From Streptomyces lichenis (GTDB lineage: Bacteria; Actinomycetota; Actinomycetes; Streptomycetales; Streptomycetaceae), in the NCBI RefSeq assembly GCF_023218175.1, contig NZ_JALPTH010000024.1, forward strand, positions 1-64,000: a stretch of DNA of 64,000 nt. Reading direction: 5' to 3'. The stretch's first letter is position 1, and the number at the start of each line of letters is the position of its first letter. The notes under the pieces are model-generated. The model made no database searches and was not told where the DNA came from. It was given only the letters and a program-made list of their open reading frames with translations. Both the position numbers and the translations under genes were made by a program. Below are positions 35,877-47,055 of the stretch, piece by piece.

Positions 35877-37340
35877 GTGAGCGCCACACGCCCGGCCGCC
35901 GTCGTCGTCCTCGCAGCGGGTGAGGGCACCCGCATGAAGTCGAAGACCCCCAAGGTCCTGCACGAGATCTGCGGACGTTCCCTGGTGGGGCACGTCGTCT
36001 CCGCCGCGCGCGAGCTGGATCCGGCGCAGCTGTGCGTCGTGGTGGGGCATGCGCGGGAGCAGGTCGCGGGGCACCTGGAGGAGTTCTACCCGGGGACGCG
36101 CACCGCGGTGCAGTACGAGCAGAACGGCACCGGGCACGCGGTACGGATGGCGCTGGAGGAGCTGGGCGCCGAGGCGCTGGGCGGGACCGTGGTGGTGGTG
36201 TGCGGGGACACTCCGCTGCTGTCGGGCGGGACGCTGACGGCGCTGGTGGAGACGCATGGCGCGGACGGCAACGCGGTGACGGTGCTGAGCGCGGAGGTGC
36301 CGGACGCGACGGGGTACGGGCGGATCGTGCGGGACGCCGGCTCGGACGCGGTGACGGCGATCGTGGAGCACAAGGACGCGTCGGAGGCGCAGCGGGCGAT
36401 CCGGGAGATCAACTCGGGTGTGTTCGCGTTCGACGGCCGGCTGCTGGCGGACGCGCTGGGGAAGGTGCGGACGGACAACAGCCAGGGCGAGGAGTATCTG
36501 ACGGACGTGCTCGGGATCCTGCGTGAGGCGGGGCACCGGGTGGGTGCGTCGGTGGCGGGTGACCACCGCGAGGTGGCGGGGATCAACAACCGGGTGCAGC
36601 TGGCCGAGGCGCGTGCGCTGCTGAACCGGCGGCTGCTGGAGGCGGCGATGGCGGCCGGGGTGACGGTGGTGGATCCGTCCTCGGTGCTGGTGGATGTGAC
36701 GGTGACGTTCGAGCGGGACGCGGTGGTGCATCCGGGGACGCAGTTGCTGGGGTCGACGCATCTGGCGGAGGACGCCGAGGTGGGTCCGAACTCGCGGCTG
36801 CGGGACACCCGGGTGGGCCGGGGCGCGCGGGTGGACAACACGGTGGCGGACGGTGCCGAGGTGGGCGAGTCGGCGTCGGTGGGTCCGTACGCGTATCTGC
36901 GGCCGGGGACGCGGCTCGGCGCGAAGGCGAAGGCCGGGACGTACGTGGAGATGAAGAACGCGTCGATCGGCGAGGGGACGAAGGTTCCGCATCTGTCGTA
37001 TGTGGGGGACGCGACCATCGGTGAGTTCACCAACATCGGTGCGGCGAGCGTGTTCGTGAACTACGACGGTGAGGCGAAGCACCACACGACGATCGGCTCA
37101 CACTGCAAGACGGGTTCGGACAACATGTTTGTGGCGCCTGTCACGGTGGGGGACGGCGCCTACACGGCGGCAGGCTCGGTGATCACGAAGGACGTCCCGC
37201 CGGGTTCGCTGGCGGTGGCGCGGGGCCAGCAGCGGAATATCGAGGGCTGGGTGGCCCGTAAGCGGCCCGGGAGCGCGGCGGCGCAGGCGGCCGCGGAGGC
37301 CTCGGAGCGGGGCGGGGAGCGGGCTTCCGATGAGGGGTGA
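35877..37340 (+). CDS. glmU: Bifunctional GlmU: glucosamine-1-P acetyltransferase / UDP-GlcNAc pyrophosphorylase
   Basis: A 487-residue protein from GTG 35877 (AAGGGC about 7 nt upstream; an in-frame TTG at 35844 is less likely). The N-terminal uridyltransferase has the nucleotide-binding signature LAAGEGTRMKS, then QNGTGHAVRMA and VVCGDTPLLSG. The C-terminal half is a left-handed beta-helix of hexapeptide repeats ending in the acetyltransferase site (HLSYVGDATIGE, NIGAASVFVNYDG). It makes UDP-GlcNAc for peptidoglycan and teichoic-acid synthesis in the cytoplasm. It precedes prs by 120 bp, the arrangement usual in Gram-positive bacteria. The Ala/Glu-rich C-terminal tail is not conserved. Confidence 0.97.
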   Translation: MSATRPAAVVVLAAGEGTRMKSKTPKVLHEICGRSLVGHVVSAARELDPAQLCVVVGHAREQVAGHLEEFYPGTRTAVQYEQNGTGHAVRMALEELGAEALGGTVVVVCGDTPLLSGGTLTALVETHGADGNAVTVLSAEVPDATGYGRIVRDAGSDAVTAIVEHKDASEAQRAIREINSGVFAFDGRLLADALGKVRTDNSQGEEYLTDVLGILREAGHRVGASVAGDHREVAGINNRVQLAEARALLNRRLLEAAMAAGVTVVDPSSVLVDVTVTFERDAVVHPGTQLLGSTHLAEDAEVGPNSRLRDTRVGRGARVDNTVADGAEVGESASVGPYAYLRPGTRLGAKAKAGTYVEMKNASIGEGTKVPHLSYVGDATIGEFTNIGAASVFVNYDGEAKHHTTIGSHCKTGSDNMFVAPVTVGDGAYTAAGSVITKDVPPGSLAVARGQQRNIEGWVARKRPGSAAAQAAAEASERGGERASDEG

Positions 37341-37460
37341 CCGGAAACGGCCGCGCTCATCTCGGCGTACCGTGATACATGCACACAATTTCGGCTGGCT
37401 AGCGCGGCGGTCTCTCGTCGGTGGTTCGCGGCCAGGGAACACGTCTGAGGAGACAGTGCT

Positions 37461-38438
37461 GTGACCGGGATCAAGACGACCGGCGAGAAGAAGCTGATGC
37501 TCTTCTCCGGCCGCGCCCACCCCGAGCTGGCCGAGCAGGTCGCGCACCAGTTGGGGGTCGGACTGGTGCCGACGAAGGCGTTCGATTTCGCCAATGGTGA
37601 GATCTACGTCCGGTTCCAGGAGTCGGCGCGCGGCGCCGACTGCTTCCTGATGCAGAGCCACACGGCCCCCATCAACAAGTGGATCATGGAGCAGCTGATC
37701 ATGATCGATGCTCTGAAGCGGGCCTCGGCCCGGAGCATCACCGTGATCATCCCCTCGTACGGCTACGCCCGGCAGGACAAGAAGCACCGGGGCCGTGAGC
37801 CGATCTCGGCCCGTCTGGTGGCGGACCTGCTGAAGTGCTCGGGTGCGGACCGGATCCTCACGGTGGATCTGCACACCGACCAGATCCAGGGCTTCTTCGA
37901 CGGCCCGGTGGACCACCTCTCGGCGCTGCCAGTGCTGGCGGACTACGTGGGCGCGAAGGTGGACCGGTCCAAGCTGACGGTGGTCTCGCCGGACGCGGGC
38001 CGGGTGCGGGTCGCGGACCGCTGGTGCGACCGGCTGGACGCGCCGCTGGCGATCGTGCACAAGCGGCGGGACAAGGACGTCGCCAACCAGGTGACGGTGC
38101 ACGAGGTGGTCGGTGAGGTCGAGGGCCGGGTCTGCGTCCTGGTGGACGACATGATCGACACCGGTGGCACCATCTGCGCGGCGGCCGAGGCGCTGTTCGC
38201 GCACGGTGCGGAGGACGTCATCGTGACGGCGACGCACGGCATCCTGTCGGGTCCGGCGGCGGACCGCCTGAAGAACTCCAAGGTGAGCGAGTTCGTGCTG
38301 ACGGACACCCTGCCGACGCCGGGCGAGCTGGAGCTCGACAAGATCACCGTGCTGTCGATCGCGCCGACGATCGCGCGTGCGGTGCGTGAGGTGTTCGAGG
38401 ACGGTTCGGTGACGAGCCTCTTCGAGGAGCAGCGCTGA
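37461..38438 (+). CDS. prs: Ribose-phosphate pyrophosphokinase (PRPP synthetase)
   Basis: A 325-residue protein starting at GTG 37461, preceded by GAGGAGA. It makes PRPP from ribose 5-phosphate and ATP for nucleotide, His and Trp synthesis. Family motifs are present: ANGEIYVRFQESARG, the flexible-loop region PSYGYARQDKKHRGREPIS, DLHTDQIQGFFDGPVD, and the PRPP-binding loop VDDMIDTGGTICAA. Length is standard. It lies between glmU and rplY, with a hairpin terminator downstream. Confidence 0.97.
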   Translation: MTGIKTTGEKKLMLFSGRAHPELAEQVAHQLGVGLVPTKAFDFANGEIYVRFQESARGADCFLMQSHTAPINKWIMEQLIMIDALKRASARSITVIIPSYGYARQDKKHRGREPISARLVADLLKCSGADRILTVDLHTDQIQGFFDGPVDHLSALPVLADYVGAKVDRSKLTVVSPDAGRVRVADRWCDRLDAPLAIVHKRRDKDVANQVTVHEVVGEVEGRVCVLVDDMIDTGGTICAAAEALFAHGAEDVIVTATHGILSGPAADRLKNSKVSEFVLTDTLPTPGELELDKITVLSIAPTIARAVREVFEDGSVTSLFEEQR

Positions 38439-38460
38439 TCGTTTAGCGGTTTTCGCAGGT

Positions 38461-38497
38461 GAGGGGCCGTCCCGGCCGGTGGTCGGGGCGGCCTCTC
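38461..38497 (+). terminator. Hairpin after prs
   Basis: GAGGGGCCGTCCCG pairs with CGGGGCGGCCTCTC with wobbles, around a short GC-rich loop. It is placed 23 nt after the prs stop, which suggests rplY has its own promoter; CGTTAGACT (about 38505-38513) could be part of it. Confidence 0.6.
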
Positions 38498-38657
38498 GCG
38501 TTCCGTTAGACTGGCGGGGTTGCTCGGCGAGGGAGGCCGTCCGCGGTACGCGGGTCGGCGGTCCGTTATCGACGCGCTCTTCGTAGCAGGCCAAGTCCAG
38601 TCGTGGCCGGGTGACTCCACGACCGTTGATCCGTCTGTATTTCTACGAGGAGTGCTG

Positions 38658-39278
38658 ATGTCCGAGGTGAAGATCTCCGCCGAGACCCGCAGCGAGTTCG
38701 GCAAGGGCGCCGCCCGCCGTATCCGCCGTGCCGACAAGGTTCCCGGTGTGCTGTACGGCCACGGCACCGAGCCGGTGCACCTGACCCTCCCGGGCCACGA
38801 GCTGCTGCTCGCGCTGCGTACCCCGAACGTCCTGATCGCCCTGGACATCGCGGGCAAGGGCAGCGAGCTGGCCATCCCGAAGTCGGTGCAGCGCGACCCG
38901 CTGAAGGGCTTCCTGGAGCACGTGGACCTGCTGCTGGTCAAGCGCGGCGAGAAGGTCAACGTCGAGGTCCCGGTCGTCGCTGAGGGCGAGCTGGCCCCGG
39001 GCGGCAACCTGCTGGAGCACGTGCTGAACGCGCTGCCCGTCGAGGCCGAGGCCACCCACATCCCGGAGTCCTTCACCGTCTCGGTGGAGGGCCTGGAGGC
39101 CGGCGCCTCGGTGCTGGCGAAGGACATCGAGCTGCCCAAGGGCGTCTCGCTGGCCACCGACGAGGACGCGGTGGTCCTCCAGGTCGTGGCCGCGCAGGCC
39201 GAGGAGCCGGCGGCTGACGAGGAGGCGACCGAGGAGGCCGCTCCCGAGGCCGAGGGTGACGAGTCCTCCGAGGGCTGA
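38658..39278 (+). CDS. rplY: 50S ribosomal protein L25/general stress protein Ctc
   Basis: A 206-residue protein from ATG 38658 (GAGGAG about 6 nt upstream), the long Ctc/TL5 form. The N-terminal L25 domain (SEFGKGAARRIRRADKVPGV, LYGHGTEPVH) binds 5S rRNA. The C-terminal beta-domain (residues 95-180, VNVEVPVVAEGELAPGGNLL) follows, and an acidic Glu/Ala tail ends the protein. It is part of the large ribosomal subunit and is often stress-induced in Gram-positive bacteria. It sits upstream of pth, as in many actinobacteria. Confidence 0.96.
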   Translation: MSEVKISAETRSEFGKGAARRIRRADKVPGVLYGHGTEPVHLTLPGHELLLALRTPNVLIALDIAGKGSELAIPKSVQRDPLKGFLEHVDLLLVKRGEKVNVEVPVVAEGELAPGGNLLEHVLNALPVEAEATHIPESFTVSVEGLEAGASVLAKDIELPKGVSLATDEDAVVLQVVAAQAEEPAADEEATEEAAPEAEGDESSEG

Positions 39279-39305
39279 GTGCCTTCCGGCGTAGGCCGGT
39301 GAGTG

Positions 39306-39340
39306 ACGGGGTGGTGGGCCGCTGCGGCCCACCACCCCGT
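39306..39340 (+). terminator. Very strong hairpin between rplY and pth
   Basis: The 17-nt arms 39306-39322 and 39324-39340 are perfect inverted repeats around one base (in practice a small loop), followed by ACTTCTGTCT. It probably attenuates or ends rplY transcription before pth. Confidence 0.8.
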
Positions 39341-39368
39341 ACTTCTGTCTCAGGAGACGAGCGAGGGG

Positions 39369-39971
39369 ATGGCGAGGGTGGACGAGAGCTCTTCGGTCTG
39401 GCTGGTGGTGGGGCTGGGCAACCCGGGGCCGGAGTACGCGGGCAACCGGCACAACGTGGGGTTCATGGTGGCCGATCTGCTGGCGGAGCGGATGGGCGGC
39501 AAGTTCAAGCGGGCGGGCAAGGCGCAGGCGCAGGTGGTGGAGGGCCGGATCGGGCCTCCGGGGCCGGCGAGCCGGCGGGTGGTGCTGGCGAAGCCGATGT
39601 CGTTCATGAACCTGTCGGGTGGCCCGGTGTCGGCGCTGCGCGACTTCTACAAGGTGCCGTTGGCCGGGGTGGTGGCCGTCCATGACGAGCTGGACATCGA
39701 CTACGGGGTGCTGCGGCTGAAGCGGGGCGGCGGTGACAACGGTCACAACGGGCTGAAGTCGATGACCAAGGCGATGGGTGCGGAGTACCACCGGGTGCGG
39801 TTCGGGATCGGGCGGCCGCCGGGGCGGATGCAGGTGGCGGACTTCGTGCTGAAGGACTTCGGTTCGGCGGAGCGCAAGGAGCTGGACTACTTCGTGGACC
39901 GGGCGGCGGACGCGGTGGAGTGCCTGGTCACCGAGGGTCTGGAGCGGGCCCAGTCGGCGTACAACTCCTGA
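39369..39971 (+). CDS. pth: Peptidyl-tRNA hydrolase
   Basis: A 200-residue protein. The ATG at 39369 has GAGCGAGGGG immediately upstream; the open frame back to 39303 runs through the terminator hairpin and is not used. Catalytic residues are in place: LVVGLGNPGPEYAGNRHNVG (catalytic His), the KPMSFMNLSGG loop, HDELDIDYG (Asp) and GGGDNGHNGLKS (Asn). It recycles peptidyl-tRNA released from stalled ribosomes. The neighbouring ribosomal protein gene fits a translation-related block. Confidence 0.97.
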   Translation: MARVDESSSVWLVVGLGNPGPEYAGNRHNVGFMVADLLAERMGGKFKRAGKAQAQVVEGRIGPPGPASRRVVLAKPMSFMNLSGGPVSALRDFYKVPLAGVVAVHDELDIDYGVLRLKRGGGDNGHNGLKSMTKAMGAEYHRVRFGIGRPPGRMQVADFVLKDFGSAERKELDYFVDRAADAVECLVTEGLERAQSAYNS

Positions 39972-40028
39972 GGCCGGGAGGCCGGTGCGTTTGACCGGAC
40001 ACGGTCATGTGGTCAAGGATCGCGGGCC

Positions 40029-40532
40029 ATGAGCAGGAGAACCACCGCGCCCCGACCGAAGACCGCCGCCCCGAAGCGCCGCTCCCCGCTGCCGTTCGCA
40101 CGGGCGGCGCTGATGGGGCTGGTGGCGTTGCTGCTGGTGGTGGCGGGGGTGTGGGCCTCATGGGCGGATGCCCAGCACATCCTGCTGTCGAAGGGGCGGG
40201 AGCACGGGACGCTGGCGGTGACCGGGTGCTCGGCCGAGGTGTGCACGGGCCGGTTCGATCCGGAGGGCCCGGCCCCGGTGCGTACCGACATGTCGATAGA
40301 GCGGTCGGTGGCGGTGCGCTCGGACGGCGAGTACCCGGTGGTGGTGAAGCCGGGCAGCCGTGAGCTGGTGCGTACGGGGCTGGGTGGCGGGCTGCACGCC
40401 TGGTTGCCGCTGGGCGGCTCGCTGCTGCTGGCGGCGCTGGTGATCGGCGGCGGGCTGCGGTTGCCGCGGCCGGCCTGGGCGGCGGCCTCGCTGGGCGGGC
40501 TGCTGCTGGTGGGGACGTTCCTCACGGTGTGA
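40029..40532 (+). CDS. Two-helix membrane protein of unknown function
   Basis: A 167-residue protein. A basic N-terminus (RRTTAPRPKTAAPKRRS) leads to a first membrane helix (about 26-47). An extracytoplasmic loop of about 80 residues carries two cysteines five residues apart (GCSAEVCTG). Two hydrophobic stretches end the protein (about 122-140 and 148-166). I do not recognise the family. A gene of this kind follows pth in other Streptomyces as far as I recall. The spacing after pth is 57 nt, so it is probably co-transcribed. A strong terminator follows. Confidence 0.75.
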   Translation: MSRRTTAPRPKTAAPKRRSPLPFARAALMGLVALLLVVAGVWASWADAQHILLSKGREHGTLAVTGCSAEVCTGRFDPEGPAPVRTDMSIERSVAVRSDGEYPVVVKPGSRELVRTGLGGGLHAWLPLGGSLLLAALVIGGGLRLPRPAWAAASLGGLLLVGTFLTV

Positions 40533-40546
40533 GGCACAGAGGTTCG

Positions 40547-40587
40547 GAGAAGGGGGCGCCCGGCGGTCGGCCGGGCGCCCCCTTCTC
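40547..40587. terminator. Bidirectional terminator, 18-bp stem
   Basis: A perfect 18-bp stem (40547-40564 with 40570-40587) around a 5-nt loop, between the convergent membrane-protein gene and ppc. It is one of the strongest hairpins in the window. Confidence 0.85.
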
Positions 40588-40604
40588 GTATGCCTGCCGG
40601 CTGA

Positions 40605-43355
<2,751 letters not shown>

Positions 43356-43551
43356 AGGTGCGGCTCCTTGCAGTGTTCTGAGCACGTCTGGAGGGGTACT
43401 GAAAGCTCGCGGACCACGCTGTCCGGCAGGTCCCAGGATAGGTGTCCGTCCTGCGGCGATGCCTCCGGCCCTCCGCCAGGCGCAGGTCGCCCGCAGGTCG
43501 CACGCCCGTGGTGCTCTTGCCGCGCCGCTCGCCGCTGCCATACTTACGTCG

Positions 43552-43584
43552 CCGTAGGTTACGGTTCCGTAGGTACCGTACCGT
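43552..43584 (+). promoter_or_regulatory. Repeated operator-like motif upstream of the desaturase-TetR operon
   Basis: CCGTAGGTTACGG (43552-43564) is an inverted repeat (CCGTA-GGT-TACGG). A near copy, CCGTAGGTACCGT (43567-43579), starts 15 bp later, and ACCGTACCG (43576-43584) adds another half-site. The block sits about 45 bp before the desaturase ATG. TetR proteins bind such paired palindromes, and a TetR gene is the second gene of the operon, so autoregulated control of the desaturase is likely. Known for the family; inferred for this site. Confidence 0.65.
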
Positions 43585-43624
43585 CGGTGCTGTCGTCTTC
43601 TCTCCCTCACCCCCAGGGGACCCC

Positions 43625-44626
43625 ATGACCACTACTCCCGAGGCACCCGCCGCGGAGTCCGCCGACCGGGCCACCGCCGGGCCGGCCGCCGCCCCGGATG
43701 TGCCCTCCGCCACGCTCGGCGGGGACAGCAAGCGGTCGGTCGAGCAGCTGGCGCTGCTGGCGTTCATCGTCGTCCCGTTCGTGGCCCTGGTGGCGGCGGT
43801 GCCGCTGGCCTGGGGCTGGGGGGTGAGCTGGCTGGATCTGGGGCTGCTGGTGGCGATGTACTACATCGGCTGCCACGGCATCACGATCGGCTTCCACCGC
43901 TACTTCACCCACGGCTCCTTCAAGGCGAAGCGGCCGCTGCGGATCGCGCTGGCGGTGATGGGTTCACTGGCGGTGGAGGGGCCGCTGGTGCGCTGGGTGG
44001 CGGACCACCGCAAGCACCACAAGTTCTCCGACGCGGAGGGCGACCCGCACTCGCCGTGGCGGTTCGGCGAGACGCTGCCGGCGCTGATGAAGGGCCTGTG
44101 GTGGGCGCACATCGGCTGGATGTTCGACGAGGAGCAGACCCCGCAGCACAAGTACGCCCCGGACCTGATCAAGGACCCGGCGCTGCGGGCCGTCTCCCGC
44201 CAGTTCGTCCTGTGGACCATCGTCTCGCTGGCGATCCCGCCGCTGGTCGGCGGGCTGGTGACGATGTCCTGGTGGGGTGCGTTCACCGCGTTCTTCTGGG
44301 GTTCGCTGGTGCGGGTGGCGCTGCTGCACCACGTCACCTGGTCGATCAACTCGATCTGCCACGCGGTGGGCAAGCGCCCGTTCAAGTCGCGGGACCGCTC
44401 GGGCAACGTGTGGTGGCTGGCGGTGCTGTCCTGCGGTGAGTCCTGGCACAACCTGCACCACGCGGACCCGACCTCGGCGCGGCACGGGGTGATGCGCGGG
44501 CAGATCGACTCCAGCGCGCGGCTGATCCGCTGGTTCGAGCAGCTGGGCTGGGCGTACGACGTGCGCTGGCCGAGCAAGGAGCGGATCGCGGCCCGGCGGC
44601 AGGACAGCTCCACGCACGCGGCATGA
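43625..44626 (+). CDS. Acyl-CoA/fatty-acid delta-9 desaturase
   Basis: A 333-residue membrane di-iron desaturase from ATG 43625 (GGGGA 5 nt upstream). The three histidine boxes are HRYFTH, HRKHHKF and HNLHH, with membrane helices before the first, between the second and third, and around SWWGAFTAFFWGSL. It introduces a double bond in long-chain acyl chains and so tunes membrane fluidity. It overlaps the TetR gene by 4 nt (ATGA), giving translational coupling. This desaturase-regulator pair is conserved in Streptomyces as I recall, and similar desaturases in mycobacteria are also TetR-controlled. Confidence 0.93.
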   Translation: MTTTPEAPAAESADRATAGPAAAPDVPSATLGGDSKRSVEQLALLAFIVVPFVALVAAVPLAWGWGVSWLDLGLLVAMYYIGCHGITIGFHRYFTHGSFKAKRPLRIALAVMGSLAVEGPLVRWVADHRKHHKFSDAEGDPHSPWRFGETLPALMKGLWWAHIGWMFDEEQTPQHKYAPDLIKDPALRAVSRQFVLWTIVSLAIPPLVGGLVTMSWWGAFTAFFWGSLVRVALLHHVTWSINSICHAVGKRPFKSRDRSGNVWWLAVLSCGESWHNLHHADPTSARHGVMRGQIDSSARLIRWFEQLGWAYDVRWPSKERIAARRQDSSTHAA

Positions 44627-45294
44627 TGGATGCCGTGGCGATCGACGGCAGCAGCGGAAGTGACAAACCCCGGCGCGGGCGCCGGGTGCGGATGACGGGC
44701 GCGGAGCGCCGGCAGCAGTTGCTGGACATCGGCCGCACGCTCTTCGCCGAGCGGGGCTTCGAGGGCACCTCGGTGGAGGAGATCGCCGCGAAGGCGGGGG
44801 TCTCCAAGCCGGTGGTGTACGAGCACTTCGGCGGCAAGGAGGGCCTGTACGCGGTGGTGGTGGACCGCGAGATGCGCCAGCTGCTGGACATGGTCACCGG
44901 CGCCCTGACCGCCGGGCACCCGCGGGAGCTCCTCGAGCAGGCGGCGTTCGCGCTGCTGGACTACATCGAGACGTTCACCGACGGCTTCCGCATCCTGGTG
45001 CGGGACTCGCCCGTGGCCCAGTCCACCGGCACCTTCGCCTCCCTCATCTCCGACATCGCCACCCAGGTCGAGGACATCCTCGGCATGGAGTTCAAGAACC
45101 GCGGCTTCGACCCCAAGCTGGCCCCCCTCTACGCCCAGGCCCTGGTCGGCATGGTGGCGCTCACCGGCCAGTGGTGGCTGGACGCCCGCAAGCCCAAGAA
45201 GGCCGAGGTCGCCGCCCACCTGGTGAACCTCGCCTGGCACGGCCTGGACGGCATGGAGCAGAAGCCCCGGCTGATAGGGCACCGGAAGAGTTAG
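44623..45294 (+). CDS. TetR-family repressor of the desaturase operon
   Basis: A 223-residue regulator. The helix-turn-helix is at about residues 27-72 (RRQQLLDIGRTLFAERGFEG, TSVEEIAAKAGVSKPVVYEH). The helical ligand-binding domain follows, with RDSPVAQSTGTFASLIS and a Trp-rich end (GQWWLDARKPKKAEVAAHLV). It begins inside the desaturase stop codon; a second ATG and a GTG follow within a few codons. By position it should sense an acyl ligand and bind the repeated CCGTAGGT motif upstream of the operon. Confidence 0.88.
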   Translation: MMDAVAIDGSSGSDKPRRGRRVRMTGAERRQQLLDIGRTLFAERGFEGTSVEEIAAKAGVSKPVVYEHFGGKEGLYAVVVDREMRQLLDMVTGALTAGHPRELLEQAAFALLDYIETFTDGFRILVRDSPVAQSTGTFASLISDIATQVEDILGMEFKNRGFDPKLAPLYAQALVGMVALTGQWWLDARKPKKAEVAAHLVNLAWHGLDGMEQKPRLIGHRKS

Positions 45295-45387
45295 GGGGCG
45301 CGCGGGGTCACCCTTTCGGCGGACATACGCCGAAAACGGTGGCTACCGTGGACGGCAGGCCGCAGGATCCCGCCTATGGGAGGAACC

Positions 45388-46044
45388 ATGACCGCCGAGC
45401 CGCTCAGCGCGTCGGACGACAGCTTCGGAGCACCGGAGCCGGAGCCGGACGTGGAGCCGCAGCCCGTGCGCTGGCCCGTGCCGCCGCCGAACGGCTATAC
45501 CGTGGACCATCTGTCCACGCTGCCTGATCTCCCGCCGCATACGGAGTTGATCGACGGGAGCCTGGTCTTCGTGAGTCCACAGCGTGATTTCCACAGCACG
45601 ATCATCGACCTGCTGGTCACCGGACTGCGCCAGTACGTCCCACGCGAGCTCAAGGTGCGTCGCGAGATGACCGTGGTGCTGAACGCGCGCAACGCCCCGG
45701 AGCCCGACATCTGCCTGGTCCGGGCGGAGGCGGTCACCGGCCCGCTGCTGACCCGCTTCGAGGCCGAGGACGTGGTGCTGGCCATCGAGGTGGTGTCGCC
45801 GGACTCCGAGGCCCGGGACAAGGATGCAAAGCCGCGCAAGTACGCCAAGGCCGGCATCCCGCACTTCTGGCTGGTCGAGCTCGCCGAGGGCGAGAACCAC
45901 CCCGTGGTGCGGACCTACGAGTTGGACCCGGTGAGCGACGGCTTCCGCTACACCCCGACCGGCATCCACCACAACCAGCTCAAGCTGGTCGTCCCCTTCG
46001 AGCTGGACGTCGACATCTCGACGGAGGCACTGGAGCGGCTGTGA
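45388..46044 (+). CDS. Uma2-family (DUF820) nuclease-fold protein
   Basis: A 218-residue protein. I chose ATG 45388 because GGGAGG lies directly upstream; an ATG at 45376 would make four more residues. The restriction-endonuclease-like core is visible: HTELIDGSLVFVSPQRDFHS, NAPEPDICLVRAE, VVLAIEVVSPDSEARDKD and RKYAKAGIPHFWLVE. This gives the PD-(D/E)xK-like set Glu-Asp-Glu-Lys. Uma2 genes are abundant in Streptomyces and cyanobacteria and have no settled function. A terminator follows. Confidence 0.88.
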   Translation: MTAEPLSASDDSFGAPEPEPDVEPQPVRWPVPPPNGYTVDHLSTLPDLPPHTELIDGSLVFVSPQRDFHSTIIDLLVTGLRQYVPRELKVRREMTVVLNARNAPEPDICLVRAEAVTGPLLTRFEAEDVVLAIEVVSPDSEARDKDAKPRKYAKAGIPHFWLVELAEGENHPVVRTYELDPVSDGFRYTPTGIHHNQLKLVVPFELDVDISTEALERL

Positions 46045-46080
46045 CGAACCGGGGCGCCCGCGGTGCGGCGCCCCGGTTCG
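46045..46080. terminator. Bidirectional terminator, 14-bp stem
   Basis: A perfect 14-bp stem, 46045-46058 with 46067-46080, overlaps the end of the Uma2 gene. It separates it from the converging tam gene. Confidence 0.85.
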
Positions 46081-46096
46081 TCTCCCGACGCGCCCC

Positions 46097-46924
46097 TCAC
46101 CCCTCCCGGCGCGCCACCGCGAACACGCGGCGGAAGGGGAAGGCGGTGCCGTGCGGCCCGGTCGGGTAGGCGGCGCGGAGGAGTTCGCGGTACTGGCCGA
46201 GGAAGGCGGCGACGGCGTCGGGGTCGTCGTCCAAGGCGGTCAGCACCGGGCGCAGGGCGGTGCCCTTGACCCAGTCCAGGACGGGGTCGGCGCCCTGGAG
46301 GAGCTGGTGGTAGACGGTCTCCCAGACGTCGGCGGCGCAGCCGAGGCCGGTGAGGTGGTCGAGGTAGCCGGGGGCGTCGAGGATGTGGACGAAGCGGCGG
46401 CCGTGGTCGCCGACGCGGTCGCGCCACTCGGGGGACTCGCAGAGGTCGCCGAGCAGGGCGTGGCTGGGGGCGGTGAAGTTGGCGGGTACCTGGAAGGCCA
46501 GGACCCCTCCGGGGGTCAGCCCGCCGAGCCAGCGCGGGAAGGACTCGGGGTGGCCGGGCACCCACTGCAGGGCGGCGTTGGAGACGATCAGGTCGTAGGG
46601 CTCGTCGGGCGTCCAGTGGGCGGCGTCGGCGGGGCGGAAGTCGAGGAAGCCGCCACCGGGGGTGGGGCCGGCGTGGTGCTTGTCGGCCTGTTCGAGCATC
46701 TCCGCGGAGAGGTCGAAGCCGGTGATCCGGGCGTCCGGCCAGCGCTCGGTGAGCAGCGCGGTCACATTGCCGGGGCCGCACCCGATGTCGGCGATCCGGG
46801 CGGGCCTGCCGAGCGCGGTGGCGGGCAGTTCGGGTATGCGGTGCAGCAGATCGAGGAACGGTCGGGTCCGGTGCGAGGCGTGGCGCAGGTACTGATCTGG
46901 GTCCCAGACCGGTGCGGAATGCAT
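46097..46924 (-). CDS. tam: trans-Aconitate 2-methyltransferase
   Basis: A 275-residue SAM-dependent methyltransferase from ATG 46922-46924 (AAGGGGG 7 nt upstream). It shows the Tam N-terminus MHSAPVWDPDQYLRHASHRT, SAM motif I RIADIGCGPGNVTALL, motif II ITGFDLSAEMLEQA, and FNA-type motif VSNAALQWVPGH. It methylates trans-aconitate, a spontaneous inhibitor of aconitase, and so protects the TCA cycle. It is divergent from a MarR gene, with a perfect palindrome between them. This is the arrangement I recall for S. coelicolor tam/tamR. Confidence 0.92.
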   Translation of the reverse strand: MHSAPVWDPDQYLRHASHRTRPFLDLLHRIPELPATALGRPARIADIGCGPGNVTALLTERWPDARITGFDLSAEMLEQADKHHAGPTPGGGFLDFRPADAAHWTPDEPYDLIVSNAALQWVPGHPESFPRWLGGLTPGGVLAFQVPANFTAPSHALLGDLCESPEWRDRVGDHGRRFVHILDAPGYLDHLTGLGCAADVWETVYHQLLQGADPVLDWVKGTALRPVLTALDDDPDAVAAFLGQYRELLRAAYPTGPHGTAFPFRRVFAVARREG

Positions 46925-47004
46925 GTTCGAGCCCCCTTGCAGCATCAAGTAGCCGAAACGGAACGGCGTTTCGGGCCAACCATGCCCCATGCTCCGGCCA
47001 ATTA

Positions 47005-47022
47005 TCTCTTGACGTCAAGAGA
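47005..47022. promoter_or_regulatory. TamR operator: perfect 18-bp palindrome
   Basis: TCTCTTGACGTCAAGAGA is a perfect palindrome in the middle of the 131-bp tam-tamR divergent region. MarR-family repressors bind palindromes of about this size. S. coelicolor TamR is known to bind this intergenic region and to be released by trans-aconitate and citrate. A TTGACG box inside it may also be a -35 element, so binding would block transcription of both genes. Confidence 0.85.
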
Positions 47023-47055
47023 CTTCATGTCGACAGATCCCCTACACTGATCGAC

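Noticed and set aside
39303..39368. Upstream extension of pth
   Set aside because: It would translate through the strong rplY terminator hairpin. The ATG at 39369 has a good ribosome binding site and the canonical Pth N-terminus.
47005..47022. The 18-bp palindrome as a terminator
   Set aside because: It lies between divergent starts, not after a stop, and has no T-run. An operator fits better.
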